From: an uncultured Spirochaetaceae bacterium
GTDB taxonomy: Bacteria > Spirochaetota > Spirochaetia > Sphaerochaetales > Sphaerochaetaceae
Direction: 5' to 3'
Length of the DNA: 64,000 bases
Assembly (NCBI GenBank): GCA_944389505.1
Contig: CALXMP010000005.1
Location: forward strand, 124,001 to 188,000
Shown: positions 44,525 to 52,397 of the stretch, piece by piece
Layout: each line of letters begins with the position of its first letter
Position numbering within the stretch: position 1 is the stretch's first letter
Made by a program: the position numbers and the translations under genes
Notes under the pieces: model-generated
The model's database searches: none
Seen by the model: the letters and a program-made list of their open reading frames with translations, nothing else
What the model was told of the DNA's origin: nothing

Positions 44525-44553
44525 TTGACACTTATTGTTAAGGATGCTAATGT
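44525..44553 (+). promoter_or_regulatory. tRNA-Val promoter
   Basis: Perfect TTGACA (44525-44530), a 17-base spacer and TAATGT (44548-44553). The predicted start is about 5 bases before the tRNA. Confidence 0.7.
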
Positions 44554-44564
44554 TGCAGAGCAAT

Positions 44565-44636
44565 GGGCGGTTAACTCAGCGGGAGAGTGTCACGTTGACA
44601 TCGTGGAAGTCGCCAGTTCAATCCTGGCATCGCCCA
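44565..44636 (+). tRNA. tRNA-Val (anticodon GAC)
   Basis: A 72-base cloverleaf: acceptor stem GGGCGGT pairs with ATCGCCC (one G-T pair), a D arm with CTC/GAG, an anticodon stem TCACG/CGTGG with loop TTGACAT (anticodon GAC at 44597-44599), and a T arm GCCAG-TTCAATC-CTGGC. The discriminator base is A. CCA is not encoded. A consensus promoter precedes it and a hairpin terminator follows. It marks the left edge of an AT-rich island. Confidence 0.95.
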
Positions 44637-44639
44637 CTA

Positions 44640-44685
44640 AAAGGCATCTTATTGCTGGATAAGCGATGAGGTGCCTTTATTTATG
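44640..44685 (+). terminator. tRNA-Val terminator
   Basis: AAAGGCA pairs with TGCCTTT, with an inner CTTAT/ATAAG helix, and the hairpin is followed by ATTTATGC. It starts 4 bases after the tRNA. Confidence 0.7.
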
Positions 44686-44743
44686 CTTGCAAATGTTTTG
44701 GTCCGTTGAGTAGCATCAATTATATTAGGAGAATCATAAGAAG

Positions 44744-45673
44744 ATGCTGTTTCAGAAAGTCCAGAATGCATTGAAGGAAATAAACCCCATCGATTTCAAA
44801 CTGGAAAAAGATATTCAGAGATTGCTGGATAATAATCTTGGAACAGTGTTTGGCTTGCAGTTTCTTGAGACTGAATTCCCTTTAAAGGATATGCGGTTTG
44901 ATACTGTTGCATATGATGAAGAGAATGGATCTTTTGTCATTATCGAATATAAGAAAGTCCGCAGCACAAGTCTCGTGGATCAGGGATATGCTTATCTTCA
45001 TACTGTTCTTGATCGCAAGGCAGAATTGGTTCTGCTTTACAACAAAGTAAAGAATGATAGAAAGCAGGTCTCTGATTTCAGCTGGGATATGACAAGAATT
45101 TATTTTGTATCGCCATATTTCAGCAAGTTCCAGCTTGCTGCTACGGGCTTTGCAAAAATGCCATTCAAGCTTTTTGAGATCCGGCAATATGAAGGCGGTT
45201 TAATCGAGATAATCGAACAGGAAAACAGTACTAAAACAGAATTTGAGCTGTCTAAGCAGGATAAAGTTATCGAATCGGTGAACAAGGAAGTCAAAGTCTG
45301 GACTTTTGATGATTATTGCAATAAGACAAATCCCGGCGATGAAGTGCTTGAGCTGTACTATCGTCTTATTGATAACGTGTCAGATATAGCCTCATTCACA
45401 ATCGACTATAAGAAAGTCTATATTGCCTTTAAAGTAAAGCATACGAATATCTTTGATTGTGCCTTCACTAAGAAAAAGCTAAAAATATGGCTTAATCTTA
45501 GATGGAATGAGTTAGGAGAGATTCCTTCTGAACTGCATGTAATTGATGTCTCGAACATAGGGCATCATGGTAATGGTGATTATCAGTTTGATGTCTCAAC
45601 AGAGGCTGAGATTGAAATGCTTGTTCCGTTAATCCGGAAGACTTACGAGAAAAAGCAGAATAAACTGTTGTGA
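44744..45673 (+). CDS. DUF5655 protein with N-terminal PD-(D/E)XK-like nuclease domain
   Basis: The 309-residue protein joins an N-terminal nuclease-like region to a C-terminal DUF5655 region. DMRFDTVAYDEENGSFVIIEYKKV (about 48-71) has the Asp, then Glu-x-Lys spacing of PD-(D/E)XK nucleases. The C-terminus has GEIPSELHVIDVSNIGHHGNGDYQFDV, typical of DUF5655. It is AT-rich and uses codons unlike the surrounding core genes. It is followed 9 bases later by the Schlafen/AlbA-2 gene, probably co-transcribed. The position next to a tRNA and beside other nuclease and regulator genes suggests a defence or mobile-element role; no activity is proven. Confidence 0.8.
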   Translation: MLFQKVQNALKEINPIDFKLEKDIQRLLDNNLGTVFGLQFLETEFPLKDMRFDTVAYDEENGSFVIIEYKKVRSTSLVDQGYAYLHTVLDRKAELVLLYNKVKNDRKQVSDFSWDMTRIYFVSPYFSKFQLAATGFAKMPFKLFEIRQYEGGLIEIIEQENSTKTEFELSKQDKVIESVNKEVKVWTFDDYCNKTNPGDEVLELYYRLIDNVSDIASFTIDYKKVYIAFKVKHTNIFDCAFTKKKLKIWLNLRWNELGEIPSELHVIDVSNIGHHGNGDYQFDVSTEAEIEMLVPLIRKTYEKKQNKLL

Positions 45674-45682
45674 GGATTGGGA

Positions 45683-47068
45683 ATGGAAGATAGGACAATT
45701 GAATATAAGCGTGAGCTTACAAAAGATGTAGAAGGTCTTGAGAGGGAAGTCGTATCTTTTCTCAATACATATGGTGGAGAGCTGCTTTTCGGAGTAAACA
45801 ACGATGGAACGGTGTACGGTATCGAAGATGCAGATGCTGTCCAGACAAAGATAGCTCAGAGACTTGATTCCAATATCCATCCTTCCTGTCTTGGCCTTTT
45901 TGATATCCATGTTGAGAGACGAGGGGATAAGCACATTGTTAAAGTCGTCGTTTCAGCAGGATCTGAACGGCCATATTATCTCACAAAATATGGAATGACT
46001 CCAAAAGGCTGCTATTATCGTGTTGGCTCTTCATGCCGCCAGATGCCTGAAAGCAGGATTAGAGAACTATATTCAAAGCGTATTCCTCGAACGATAGCGA
46101 ATATAGAATCCCCTGATCAGGATCTGTCTTTCCAAGTATTGGAGATATATTACAGGAATCATGGACTGACACTTACAGATCAGTTTGCGAAGAATCTTGA
46201 TTTCCTTACTCCCGATGGAAAGTACAACTTCGTTGCTTACCTTTTTTCAGATAATAATCATATGACATTCAAAGTTGCTAAGTATGAGGGAACTGACAAA
46301 TGTAATCTTATTGAGAGTTCGGAGTATGGCTTCGGATGTCTTCTTCAGACCGCAGACAGAATAATTGACCGTCTGCACGTAGAGAATAGGACATGGACAA
46401 GGATCACTTCAAAGTATCGTATTGAAAGGCATATGTTTGAACCTGTTCCTGTAAGAGAAGCGGTCATTAACATGCTCGTCCACAATGATTACACCCATGG
46501 TTATACCCCTGTTGTTGAGCTCTTTTCAGACAGGCTTGAACTGACATCCCATGGAGGGCTGCCTGAAGGCCTTTCTGAAGATATGTTCTTCAAAGGAGTC
46601 AGCAGACCTCGCAACAGGGAGATAATGAGAATCTTTCATGATGTTGATATGGTTGAGCAGCTTGGATCTGGGATGAACAGGATTCTGCAGTATTACGACA
46701 AAGGAATATTCGAAATCTATGAGGATACCATCAAGGTTGTTTTCAAGTTTGCAATGTCTGTGGATGAAGCCATTCCGAATGGTTCGCAAATAACTCGCGA
46801 ACAGTCCGCGATTAGTCCGCGGACTGATGAAAAGACTGTGATTAGTCCGCGGACTGATAAAACAATCCGTAAATCTGTTTCAAAAGAAGCTGTAAAAGCT
46901 GACATTCTTTCTTTTCTTCGGAATAACCATTCGGCTTCTTATCATGAAATAAGTGAGACTGTCGGTGTTGCTAGAAGTACTGTAGGAAAATATGTGAAAG
47001 AATTGGTGGGAACAGGATTGCTCAGACGAGAAGGTAATACGAGAACAGGATGTTGGAAAGTTCTTTGA
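45683..47068 (+). CDS. Schlafen/AlbA-2-type ATP-binding regulator with C-terminal winged helix
   Basis: The 461-residue protein begins with an AlbA_2 (Schlafen-like) domain (about 1-115: TIEYKRELTKDVEG, VVSFLNTYGGELLFGVNNDG, YYRVGSSCRQM). It continues with a GHKL-type ATP-binding region (about 245-345: PVREAVINMLVHNDYTHG, ELTSHGGLPEGL, VEQLGSGMNRIL). It ends with a winged helix (about 400-461: HEISETVGVARSTVGKYVKELVGTG). A linker holds two copies of a VISPRTD/AISPRTD motif. The start ATG 45683 lies 10 bases after the previous stop and uses TGAGG as ribosome binding site. Members are predicted regulators; cellular targets are unknown. Confidence 0.85.
   Translation: MEDRTIEYKRELTKDVEGLEREVVSFLNTYGGELLFGVNNDGTVYGIEDADAVQTKIAQRLDSNIHPSCLGLFDIHVERRGDKHIVKVVVSAGSERPYYLTKYGMTPKGCYYRVGSSCRQMPESRIRELYSKRIPRTIANIESPDQDLSFQVLEIYYRNHGLTLTDQFAKNLDFLTPDGKYNFVAYLFSDNNHMTFKVAKYEGTDKCNLIESSEYGFGCLLQTADRIIDRLHVENRTWTRITSKYRIERHMFEPVPVREAVINMLVHNDYTHGYTPVVELFSDRLELTSHGGLPEGLSEDMFFKGVSRPRNREIMRIFHDVDMVEQLGSGMNRILQYYDKGIFEIYEDTIKVVFKFAMSVDEAIPNGSQITREQSAISPRTDEKTVISPRTDKTIRKSVSKEAVKADILSFLRNNHSASYHEISETVGVARSTVGKYVKELVGTGLLRREGNTRTGCWKVL
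46810..46858 (+). repeat. Two direct copies of a palindromic 19-mer inside the Schlafen-type gene
   Basis: GATTAGTCCGCGGACTGAT occurs at 46810-46828 and 46840-46858. Each contains the perfect palindrome AGTCCGCGGACT. They encode the duplicated ISPRTD linker motif. A third copy of the core lies at 48754-48769 in a relic of a related gene. Confidence 0.85.
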
Positions 47069-47120
47069 TGCATTATCAAATGCAAATGCACTGCATTCGT
47101 ATTTATATCGAAATGATAGG

Positions 47121-47159
47121 AGTCTTTCGGATTCAGTTCAAAATAGAGTCCGAAAGACT
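47121..47159. repeat. Eleven-bp inverted repeat in the gap after the Schlafen-type gene
   Basis: AGTCTTTCGGA (47121-47131) and TCCGAAAGACT (47149-47159) are perfect complements around a 17-base loop. No T run follows on either strand, so it is not a classic terminator. It lies between convergent genes; nothing else stands out in the 169-base gap 47069-47237. Confidence 0.6.
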
Positions 47160-47237
47160 ATGAAAGGATACGCTCTTAATTTCTTACAAAATCTGAAAAT
47201 ACTAGCCCATTCAGTTGTTGCTATATTGGGTAATGAT

Positions 47238-47507
47238 TCAGATGAACCTAGAAACAGAAACGTTGTAGATTTCGGAGGGCTTCTTTGCCATCATCCTACT
47301 AATAGGCTTTCTGTCATTCTCAAGATTTGATATGAACTGTTTTGTGGTTCCAAGCATTTTAGCAAGTTCAGGCTGAGTCATTCCTTTCAACTTACGATAG
47401 AAACGGAGAGCTCTGCCGGGAGTATCCTTTGCAGCTTCCTCCTTATACCATTGCATATCCTCTACATTCAACATGTCATCAAGCGAAATTTGCTTTTTAT
47501 CTATCAT
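47238..47507 (-). CDS. Small XRE-type DNA-binding protein, antitoxin-like
   Basis: An 89-residue helix-turn-helix protein. The DNA-binding part (about 30-80) has ALRFYRKLKGMTQPELAKMLGTTKQFISNLENDRKPISR, followed by a short tail ending in VSVSRFI. An N-terminal stretch rich in Asp and Glu precedes it. It lies 6 bases downstream of the YhcG-type gene on the same strand, so it is in that operon. Antitoxins and small regulators have this form, but no toxin-like partner is obvious unless YhcG itself is the partner. Confidence 0.78.
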   Translation of the reverse strand: MIDKKQISLDDMLNVEDMQWYKEEAAKDTPGRALRFYRKLKGMTQPELAKMLGTTKQFISNLENDRKPISRMMAKKPSEIYNVSVSRFI

Positions 47508-47513
47508 TGCGGA

Positions 47514-48551
47514 TTATTCTTTGTCTTTTTCTTCCCAGTCTTCGATGAATGTCTGTACTTCATCTTCTAATGTTTTCTTATCAGGAAGATAGAGAACATA
47601 TTTTGATGCGAAGATTCTGTTCTCGAGTCCTCCGAGTACATATTCAATCTTTGTTGAGGGCTTATCAGTACATAGGATGATACCGATTGGATCGTTATCA
47701 TCGAGATCATTAACCTCCGCCTTGTAGTAGTTGAGGTACATATTGAGCTGTCCGACAGCGGCAGGTAATAGCTTCCTTGTCTTCAGCTCGATTATTACAT
47801 AGGCTCTGAGAATCTTATTATAGAAGACCATGTCAGCATAGTAGTGCTCATTGTCGAATGTGATTCTCTGCTGTCTTCCCACGAACATGAATCCTTTTCC
47901 AAGTTCCAAGAGGAATTTCTCAATATGGTTGATCAATGCATCCTCAAGATCAGCTTCCATTACAGGCTTGTTTTCAGGTAATCCCACAAACTCGAATACA
48001 TAAGGATCTTTCAGGATATCTTCAGGCTTCTCAATCTCCTGTCCTTTCTCAGCAAGTCTTTTGACTTCCTCCTTATTCTCTTTTCCACAGGAAAGGAGAA
48101 AACGCTCATAAAGTGATGAATCAAGCTGTCTATTGAGTTCTCTTACAGACCACTTGGAAGCAATGCATTCCTTCTCATAGAAGCCGCGTTTGTTATCATC
48201 GGATATTGTCAGAAGCTCACAGTAATGAGACCAACTCAATTTAACAGACAGTGTCTGTTGATTTGGATAGGCAAGGAATAGACGGCGCATGAATTGGAGA
48301 TTTGAAATCGAGAAGCCATTTCCAAGTTCTGCTCTCAGGCGCTTTGATATATGTTTCAGCGTCTGCTCTCCATACTGTGCTCTTTCCTGATTCTTCTGCT
48401 CGACCTCAACAATGAGTCTCCCGATATTCCAGTAAGCGGAAAGCATCTCGGTATTTACGCTGCGTACAATGTTCTTGCGAGAGGTAAGGATTATCTCCTT
48501 GATGCTTTCTATAAGGCTGTTTTTATTTACTGTGATATCGGCTTTATCCAT
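47514..48551 (-). CDS. YhcG-type PD-(D/E)XK nuclease domain protein (DUF1016)
   Basis: The 345-residue protein matches the YhcG family: an N-terminal helical DUF1016-N domain (NIVRSVNTEMLSAYWNIGRLIVEVEQ, FSISNLQFMRRLFLAYPN, LSWSHYCELLTISDD) and a C-terminal nuclease domain. The nuclease part has YADMVFYNKILRAYVIIELKTRKLLPAAVGQLNMYLNYY, in which Asp and Glu-x-Lys form the PD-(D/E)XK core. ATG 48551 is set by an AGGAGATT site; the longer frame covers a structured leader. Homologues often sit in defence islands or near type I restriction systems, but the function is unproven. It is the first gene of an operon with the XRE gene. Confidence 0.88.
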   Translation of the reverse strand: MDKADITVNKNSLIESIKEIILTSRKNIVRSVNTEMLSAYWNIGRLIVEVEQKNQERAQYGEQTLKHISKRLRAELGNGFSISNLQFMRRLFLAYPNQQTLSVKLSWSHYCELLTISDDNKRGFYEKECIASKWSVRELNRQLDSSLYERFLLSCGKENKEEVKRLAEKGQEIEKPEDILKDPYVFEFVGLPENKPVMEADLEDALINHIEKFLLELGKGFMFVGRQQRITFDNEHYYADMVFYNKILRAYVIIELKTRKLLPAAVGQLNMYLNYYKAEVNDLDDNDPIGIILCTDKPSTKIEYVLGGLENRIFASKYVLYLPDKKTLEDEVQTFIEDWEEKDKE

Positions 48552-48585
48552 TCTGAATCTCCTGATTAGAATTTTACGTGGTAGC

Positions 48586-48636
48586 CTACGGACTATGCAT
48601 GGAGTGCTGTTTCTGTGCACTCTGTAGTGCCCGTAG
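48586..48636. repeat. Nested hairpin upstream of the yhcG-like gene
   Basis: Three nested helices: CTACGG/CCGTAG (48586-48591 with 48631-48636), ACTA/TAGT (48592-48595 with 48625-48628) and GAGTGC/GCACTC (48602-48607 with 48617-48622). On the minus strand it lies about 35 bases before ATG 48551, so it would be in the mRNA leader. It may be an attenuator, a structured RNA or an element end. Confidence 0.5.
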
Positions 48637-48689
48637 CAAGGTCCTGAAAAGTACCAAGAATAGGGAGAGAATCAGGATTTCCTGCCTCA

Positions 48690-48776
48690 TGTTTGCCAAG
48701 TCTCTAGGTGAAGCTATTCCAAATGGTTTTGAAATGACTCACGATTAGTCCGCGATTAGTCCGCGGACTAATGAAA
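48690..48776 (+). pseudogene. Relic of a second Schlafen/AlbA-2-type gene
   Basis: About 87 bases match the 3' part of the intact gene (46749-46832). Translated, MFAKSLGEAIPNGFEMTHD corresponds to KFAMSVDEAIPNGSQITRE. The GATTAGTCCGCG repeat follows, partly duplicated (48743-48754 and 48754-48769). The frame ends at TAG 48746-48748 and nothing of the rest of the gene remains. The 306-base gap 48552-48857 holds only this relic, the nested hairpin and the next promoter. Confidence 0.65.
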
Positions 48777-48778
48777 TA

Positions 48779-48807
48779 TTCGCGCAGGGAGACTTTTCCT
48801 ATATAAT
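48779..48807 (+). promoter_or_regulatory. Probable promoter of the GNAT gene
   Basis: A perfect TATAAT at 48802-48807 with TTCGCG at 48779-48784 (17-base spacer); the -35 match is partial. Confidence 0.5.
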
Positions 48808-48857
48808 GCAGCACAGTCCAAGACTGCGTGGATTATAGGATGAGAAGAGGTGAGGAT

Positions 48858-49319
48858 ATGAGGATATATGAAGTACAGAACAGGACTCCCGAGTTGATAA
48901 ACAACCTGCTTTCAGTATGGGAGTCATCGGTCAGAGCTACTCATCTTTTCCTTTCAGAGTCCGAGATTCTGAACATCAGGGAGTATGTGCCTGAGGCATT
49001 GTCTGGTGTTGCCCATTTGATTGCAGCTGAAGATGAGACAGGTGTTCCTGTTGCCTTTATGGGGGTGGAGAATGGTTCTCTTGAGATGCTTTTCATAGCG
49101 GCAGAGGCCCGGGGGAAAGGTCTTGGACGACAGCTTATCGAGAAGGGAATCAATGATTATTCGATTAATCGTCTTGCAGTGAATGAGCAGAATCCTCTAG
49201 CAAGGGGATTCTATGAGCACATGGGCTTTGAGGTTTACAAGCGTACGGATCTTGATGAGCAGGGCAATCCATATCTGCTGCTGTATATGAAGCTTTCCGA
49301 AGGCAGACAGACTACTTGA
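48858..49319 (+). CDS. GNAT-family N-acetyltransferase (YjaB-like)
   Basis: The 153-residue protein has the GNAT fold with the acetyl-CoA loop EARGKGLGRQLIEKGI (about 89-104). It resembles E. coli YjaB in layout: WESSVRATHLFLSESE, FMGVENGSLEMLFI, LAVNEQNPLARGFYEHMGFEVYKRTDLDEQGNPYLLLYM. YjaB-like enzymes acetylate unknown small molecules or peptides. The start ATG 48858 follows an AGAGGTGAGG site; ATG 48828 is an upstream alternative. It stands at the right edge of the AT-rich island and returns to normal base use. Confidence 0.88.
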   Translation: MRIYEVQNRTPELINNLLSVWESSVRATHLFLSESEILNIREYVPEALSGVAHLIAAEDETGVPVAFMGVENGSLEMLFIAAEARGKGLGRQLIEKGINDYSINRLAVNEQNPLARGFYEHMGFEVYKRTDLDEQGNPYLLLYMKLSEGRQTT

Positions 49320-49419
49320 TACGCACCTGACAGATTTAGCCCGAATGCTAAGAACTTTTCTTATTCCTCTGGGTCTTTCATCTGGTATCATCATAAGAGG
49401 TTCAGGAATTGAAGATAGG

Positions 49420-50598
49420 ATGTCAGGTGCTCTTTTTGCCAGGCGTATAGGTATAAATGTAATATTCGTGGCATTCTTTTTCTATGCCATCGCATACAAT
49501 GTCATCGGTACGCTTGTGACGGATGTCATGGAAACAACGGGTATGGATCTCTCCCATGTTGGTTTCCTCATGAGCGCAATTCAGGTCGGGATACTCATTG
49601 CCATCTGCTCCTCCATGCTGTTCCTGCGGAGATTCCCCAGGACAGCCATAATACGCACAGGGATGCTTTTCATAGTCATCGGTTTATTTATGATACTGCT
49701 CCTGCCATATGAATGGTCCCTGTATCTGGCTTTCATTGTATTCGGCTTCGGTGGCTTCTGTATGGACTCCGGCTCGAATTCCTATCTCTCATCATCTCCT
49801 GATTCAGATAGCAGGAGGAATGTTCCGCTTATCCATTTCGTATACAGCACGGGCGCACTGCTCTCTGGCTATATAATAATTCCGTTCAGGGATCTGTCCT
49901 GGAGGATTGGGTACGCAGCCTTTGGCCTTGCCATACTTATTGTCCTTATATCTTCTTTTGCTGGCAGCGCCCAGCAGGAAGATGGAAAGAGCAGGAGAGG
50001 CGAATCCAAGCCTGTTCCGATCAGAAGTATTGTAAGCAATCCTTCATTCATTGCATTGACGATATCCCTAATGCTTTATATGACCGCTCAGCAGATTGGA
50101 TCGAACTGGTATCCATATTACATAGAGACAACATTCAAAGCTTCTGATGCTATCGCAGCGGCGGCGATGATGTCTTTCTGGATAGGTATAGCGGCCATGC
50201 GGTTCCTTTCGAGCATTCTCCTGTCAAAGGGATTAAGCCCCATCCTGCTTTCAGCCATAGGCTTGGCTATTTCCGGGACAGGGCAGGTGCTGGCTGCTCT
50301 TTCCGGCAATGCGGCCATGGCCCTTGTCTTCATTGCTATATCAGGATTCGCGGCCGGAGCAAACATTCCATGCTATATCGTCGAGGTTAGTTCGTGGTAT
50401 CCTGGCAACACGTTCTTCGTATCTACTCTCTATCTGCTCAGTGGTACGATAGGCCGTATGGTGATGCAGCCGATTGCAGCGTTTGCCGTGGATCGGATTG
50501 GACCGGGCAGCATGCTCCTTCTGTTCTCATCATTCCTCTTTGTGGGTGCTTTACTTACTCTATATGTGATGCTCCGCAGAAAGAGAAGCAGATTATAA
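49420..50598 (+). CDS. MFS-type transporter
   Basis: A 12-helix major-facilitator protein of about 392 residues from ATG 49420 (the frame opens at 49345). It has FVAFFFYAIAYNVIGTLV in helix 1, an SMLFLRRFPRT loop, a FGFGGFCMDSGSNSYLSSS segment in helix 4 typical of the FucP/sugar-like MFS branch, a basic central loop and a final FAVDRIGPGSMLLLFSSFLFVGALL helix. The substrate is unknown, perhaps a sugar. A weak site precedes 49420. It is followed 11 bases later by the SGNH esterase gene, likely in one operon. Confidence 0.82.
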   Translation: MSGALFARRIGINVIFVAFFFYAIAYNVIGTLVTDVMETTGMDLSHVGFLMSAIQVGILIAICSSMLFLRRFPRTAIIRTGMLFIVIGLFMILLLPYEWSLYLAFIVFGFGGFCMDSGSNSYLSSSPDSDSRRNVPLIHFVYSTGALLSGYIIIPFRDLSWRIGYAAFGLAILIVLISSFAGSAQQEDGKSRRGESKPVPIRSIVSNPSFIALTISLMLYMTAQQIGSNWYPYYIETTFKASDAIAAAAMMSFWIGIAAMRFLSSILLSKGLSPILLSAIGLAISGTGQVLAALSGNAAMALVFIAISGFAAGANIPCYIVEVSSWYPGNTFFVSTLYLLSGTIGRMVMQPIAAFAVDRIGPGSMLLLFSSFLFVGALLTLYVMLRRKRSRL

Positions 50599-50609
50599 TG
50601 AGGTGAAAT

Positions 50610-51230
50610 ATGAAGCATATTCTTTGTTTTGGCGATTCCAATACTCATGGCTCAACGACGGAGTTCCTTGGCCGCTATGATTATGATGACAGATGGACGA
50701 TCATCCTGGAGAAGCTTCTTGGGGATGGGTATCATGTAATTGAGGAAGGGCTTGGTGGAAGAACAACTGTCTTTGATGATCCGTTCAGCCCCGGGAAGAA
50801 CGGCTCTGCGGCTATCTCATCCATACTCCAGACGCATAAGCCGCTTGATCTTGTGATAATCATGCTTGGAACGAATGATACGAAGCAGGTCTACAACGCC
50901 TCGGTCAAAAGCATTGCGTATGGTGTCGAAGTGATAATCGAGAAGATACGGAATGAGGATATGCCAAAGCCTGAGATTCTGATAGTCTCCCCGATACGTA
51001 TAGAGCAGGGGATCGAGAATGGCCGGTTCGAGTCCTATGATATCACATCCCATACCAAGAGCCTTGAATTCCCTTTCTGGATGAAGCGCACTGCTGAGAG
51101 AACGGGATCGTACTTCTTCGACGCCGCATCTGTCGCCCATGCAGGAAGCGACTTTCTGCACATGACAAAGGACAGCCATAAAGCTCTTGCGGAAGCTCTC
51201 TGTCCGATTGTTAAGGGTATTATTGGCTGA
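50610..51230 (+). CDS. SGNH/GDSL-family hydrolase
   Basis: A 206-residue esterase-fold protein without a signal peptide, so cytoplasmic. It has block I GDSNTHG, block II-like EGLGGRTT with an active-site Gly, block III GTND and block V DFLHM with the catalytic His. This is the arrangement of arylesterases and carbohydrate esterases that remove acetyl groups. It probably acts on an acylated substrate brought in by the neighbouring MFS carrier; that is inference from position only. Confidence 0.9.
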   Translation: MKHILCFGDSNTHGSTTEFLGRYDYDDRWTIILEKLLGDGYHVIEEGLGGRTTVFDDPFSPGKNGSAAISSILQTHKPLDLVIIMLGTNDTKQVYNASVKSIAYGVEVIIEKIRNEDMPKPEILIVSPIRIEQGIENGRFESYDITSHTKSLEFPFWMKRTAERTGSYFFDAASVAHAGSDFLHMTKDSHKALAEALCPIVKGIIG

Positions 51231-51314
51231 AATCGGGAAATCTTTTATCAATCTGCCCTCTGCATTGCTTATTTCTTTTACCTTTTGTGTTACAAAAATT
51301 CTGGGGGGTAAGCT

Positions 51315-51806
51315 ATGCAGTGTCCACAGTGTGGAAGAGAGATCGATGACAGATATGCCCATTGTCCTTTTTGCGGTGCTGAGATATGGCATGGACGCCG
51401 ACGTACCTTCCGTCCTCATGTCGCGCTCTTGGCATCATTGAGCATAGCATTGATACTGGTTCTTTTTGCCGTAGTATTTGCCTTCACCCGCATAAATAGC
51501 AGGGAGACAGCCGCGCAGGGCGCTGTCCAGCAGCATATGTACCGTGGACTTCCCATGGATGATATATTCCGGTCTCTCGATGGCTGCCGCTGGCGTATAA
51601 GCGGAGACAGAATCGTGAGCGTAAGCGGCACGCTCTCTCATGATGGCTATTCAGCCGATGTCAAAGTGGATTTCGGGGTCGATGGGCCGGATGACATATA
51701 TGTGCGCTCTCTCTTTGTCAATGGAGCGCTGCAGCTAGTCTCTTCTGTAAGATCCATGCTTGACAGACTGTATGGCATGTCAAAGGCCGGTAATGTGCCT
51801 TATTGA
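51315..51806 (+). CDS. Zinc-ribbon membrane-anchored protein of unknown function
   Basis: The 163-residue protein starts with a zinc ribbon (CPQCGREI and CPFCGAEI, Cys-x2-Cys pairs). It then has a membrane helix (about 37-62: VALLASLSIALILVLFAVVFAFT), and the rest would be outside the cytoplasm, with several beta-strand-like stretches. The start follows a run of six G, an unusual ribosome binding site. I do not recognise the C-terminal domain. It stands alone between the SGNH and HD genes. Confidence 0.75.
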   Translation: MQCPQCGREIDDRYAHCPFCGAEIWHGRRRTFRPHVALLASLSIALILVLFAVVFAFTRINSRETAAQGAVQQHMYRGLPMDDIFRSLDGCRWRISGDRIVSVSGTLSHDGYSADVKVDFGVDGPDDIYVRSLFVNGALQLVSSVRSMLDRLYGMSKAGNVPY

Positions 51807-51809
51807 GCA

Positions 51810-52301
51810 CTATGCGAGCATCGTTCTGAATATGCTCTTTCCTGTCTCTGTCCTGAAAATCCTGTCATAACCTTCCTGAAGTGCTTTCCCTGTCAGAGCA
51901 TGCTCAAAGGCATTCACTAGGAAATCAGCTTCGAGGAGTATCCTCCAGTCGATGCCTTCCACCCCGCTGTATGTGTGATGATGGCCGACAAGGAAAGCAA
52001 TCCTTTCAGTCCTTTTTCTGTCTGTTCCGATTGCCTCAAGCATTCTGGTAGCCACTTCAGGACCTTCTTTCTCCTGAATAGGTCCATCGGAACGGCCATA
52101 CTTCTCCTCCGCTATCTTTATGCCGGCATCATGGACAATCGCGGCTAGGACTATTGTCTTCCGCAGATCCGCACCAAGCTTCTCTCCTGTGGCAATCATA
52201 TCGGCAAATGAATATACCTTCAGAGCGTGCTGAATCCTCTTTGGCTGCCCAGCGTAATAATCTATGAGTTCTCCAATTAGCCTGTATTCATCATGTTCCA
52301 T
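51810..52301 (-). CDS. HD-domain phosphohydrolase
   Basis: A 163-residue protein with a compact HD domain: QHALKVYSFADMIA (first His), AAIVHDAGIKIAE (the HD pair) and VGHHHTYSGVEGIDWRILLEADFLVN (later His and Asp ligands). Such proteins hydrolyse nucleotides or phosphodiesters with two metal ions; this one is of the small YedJ/YpgQ-like kind. The substrate is unknown. It is convergent with the Zn-ribbon gene, the stops being 4 bases apart. Confidence 0.85.
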   Translation of the reverse strand: MEHDEYRLIGELIDYYAGQPKRIQHALKVYSFADMIATGEKLGADLRKTIVLAAIVHDAGIKIAEEKYGRSDGPIQEKEGPEVATRMLEAIGTDRKRTERIAFLVGHHHTYSGVEGIDWRILLEADFLVNAFEHALTGKALQEGYDRIFRTETGKSIFRTMLA

Positions 52302-52397
52302 ACCCTGATGATACTCCCGTATTGGTGCTGAATATAGTCCCTCCAGTCTTCTGCTCTATCGCCAGAACACGGCTATTCCTGCTAAAATGCATCTGCG

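Noticed and set aside
47069-47237. Open frame running over the gap after the Schlafen-type gene
   Set aside because: It overlaps the end of that gene and the XRE gene in other frames, has no start signal and no recognised similarity.
44620-48850. Attachment-site repeat of the tRNA-Val 3' end at the far side of the island
   Set aside because: I searched by eye for a copy of the CCTGGCATCGCCC end near 48.8 kb and found none, so no att pair is claimed.
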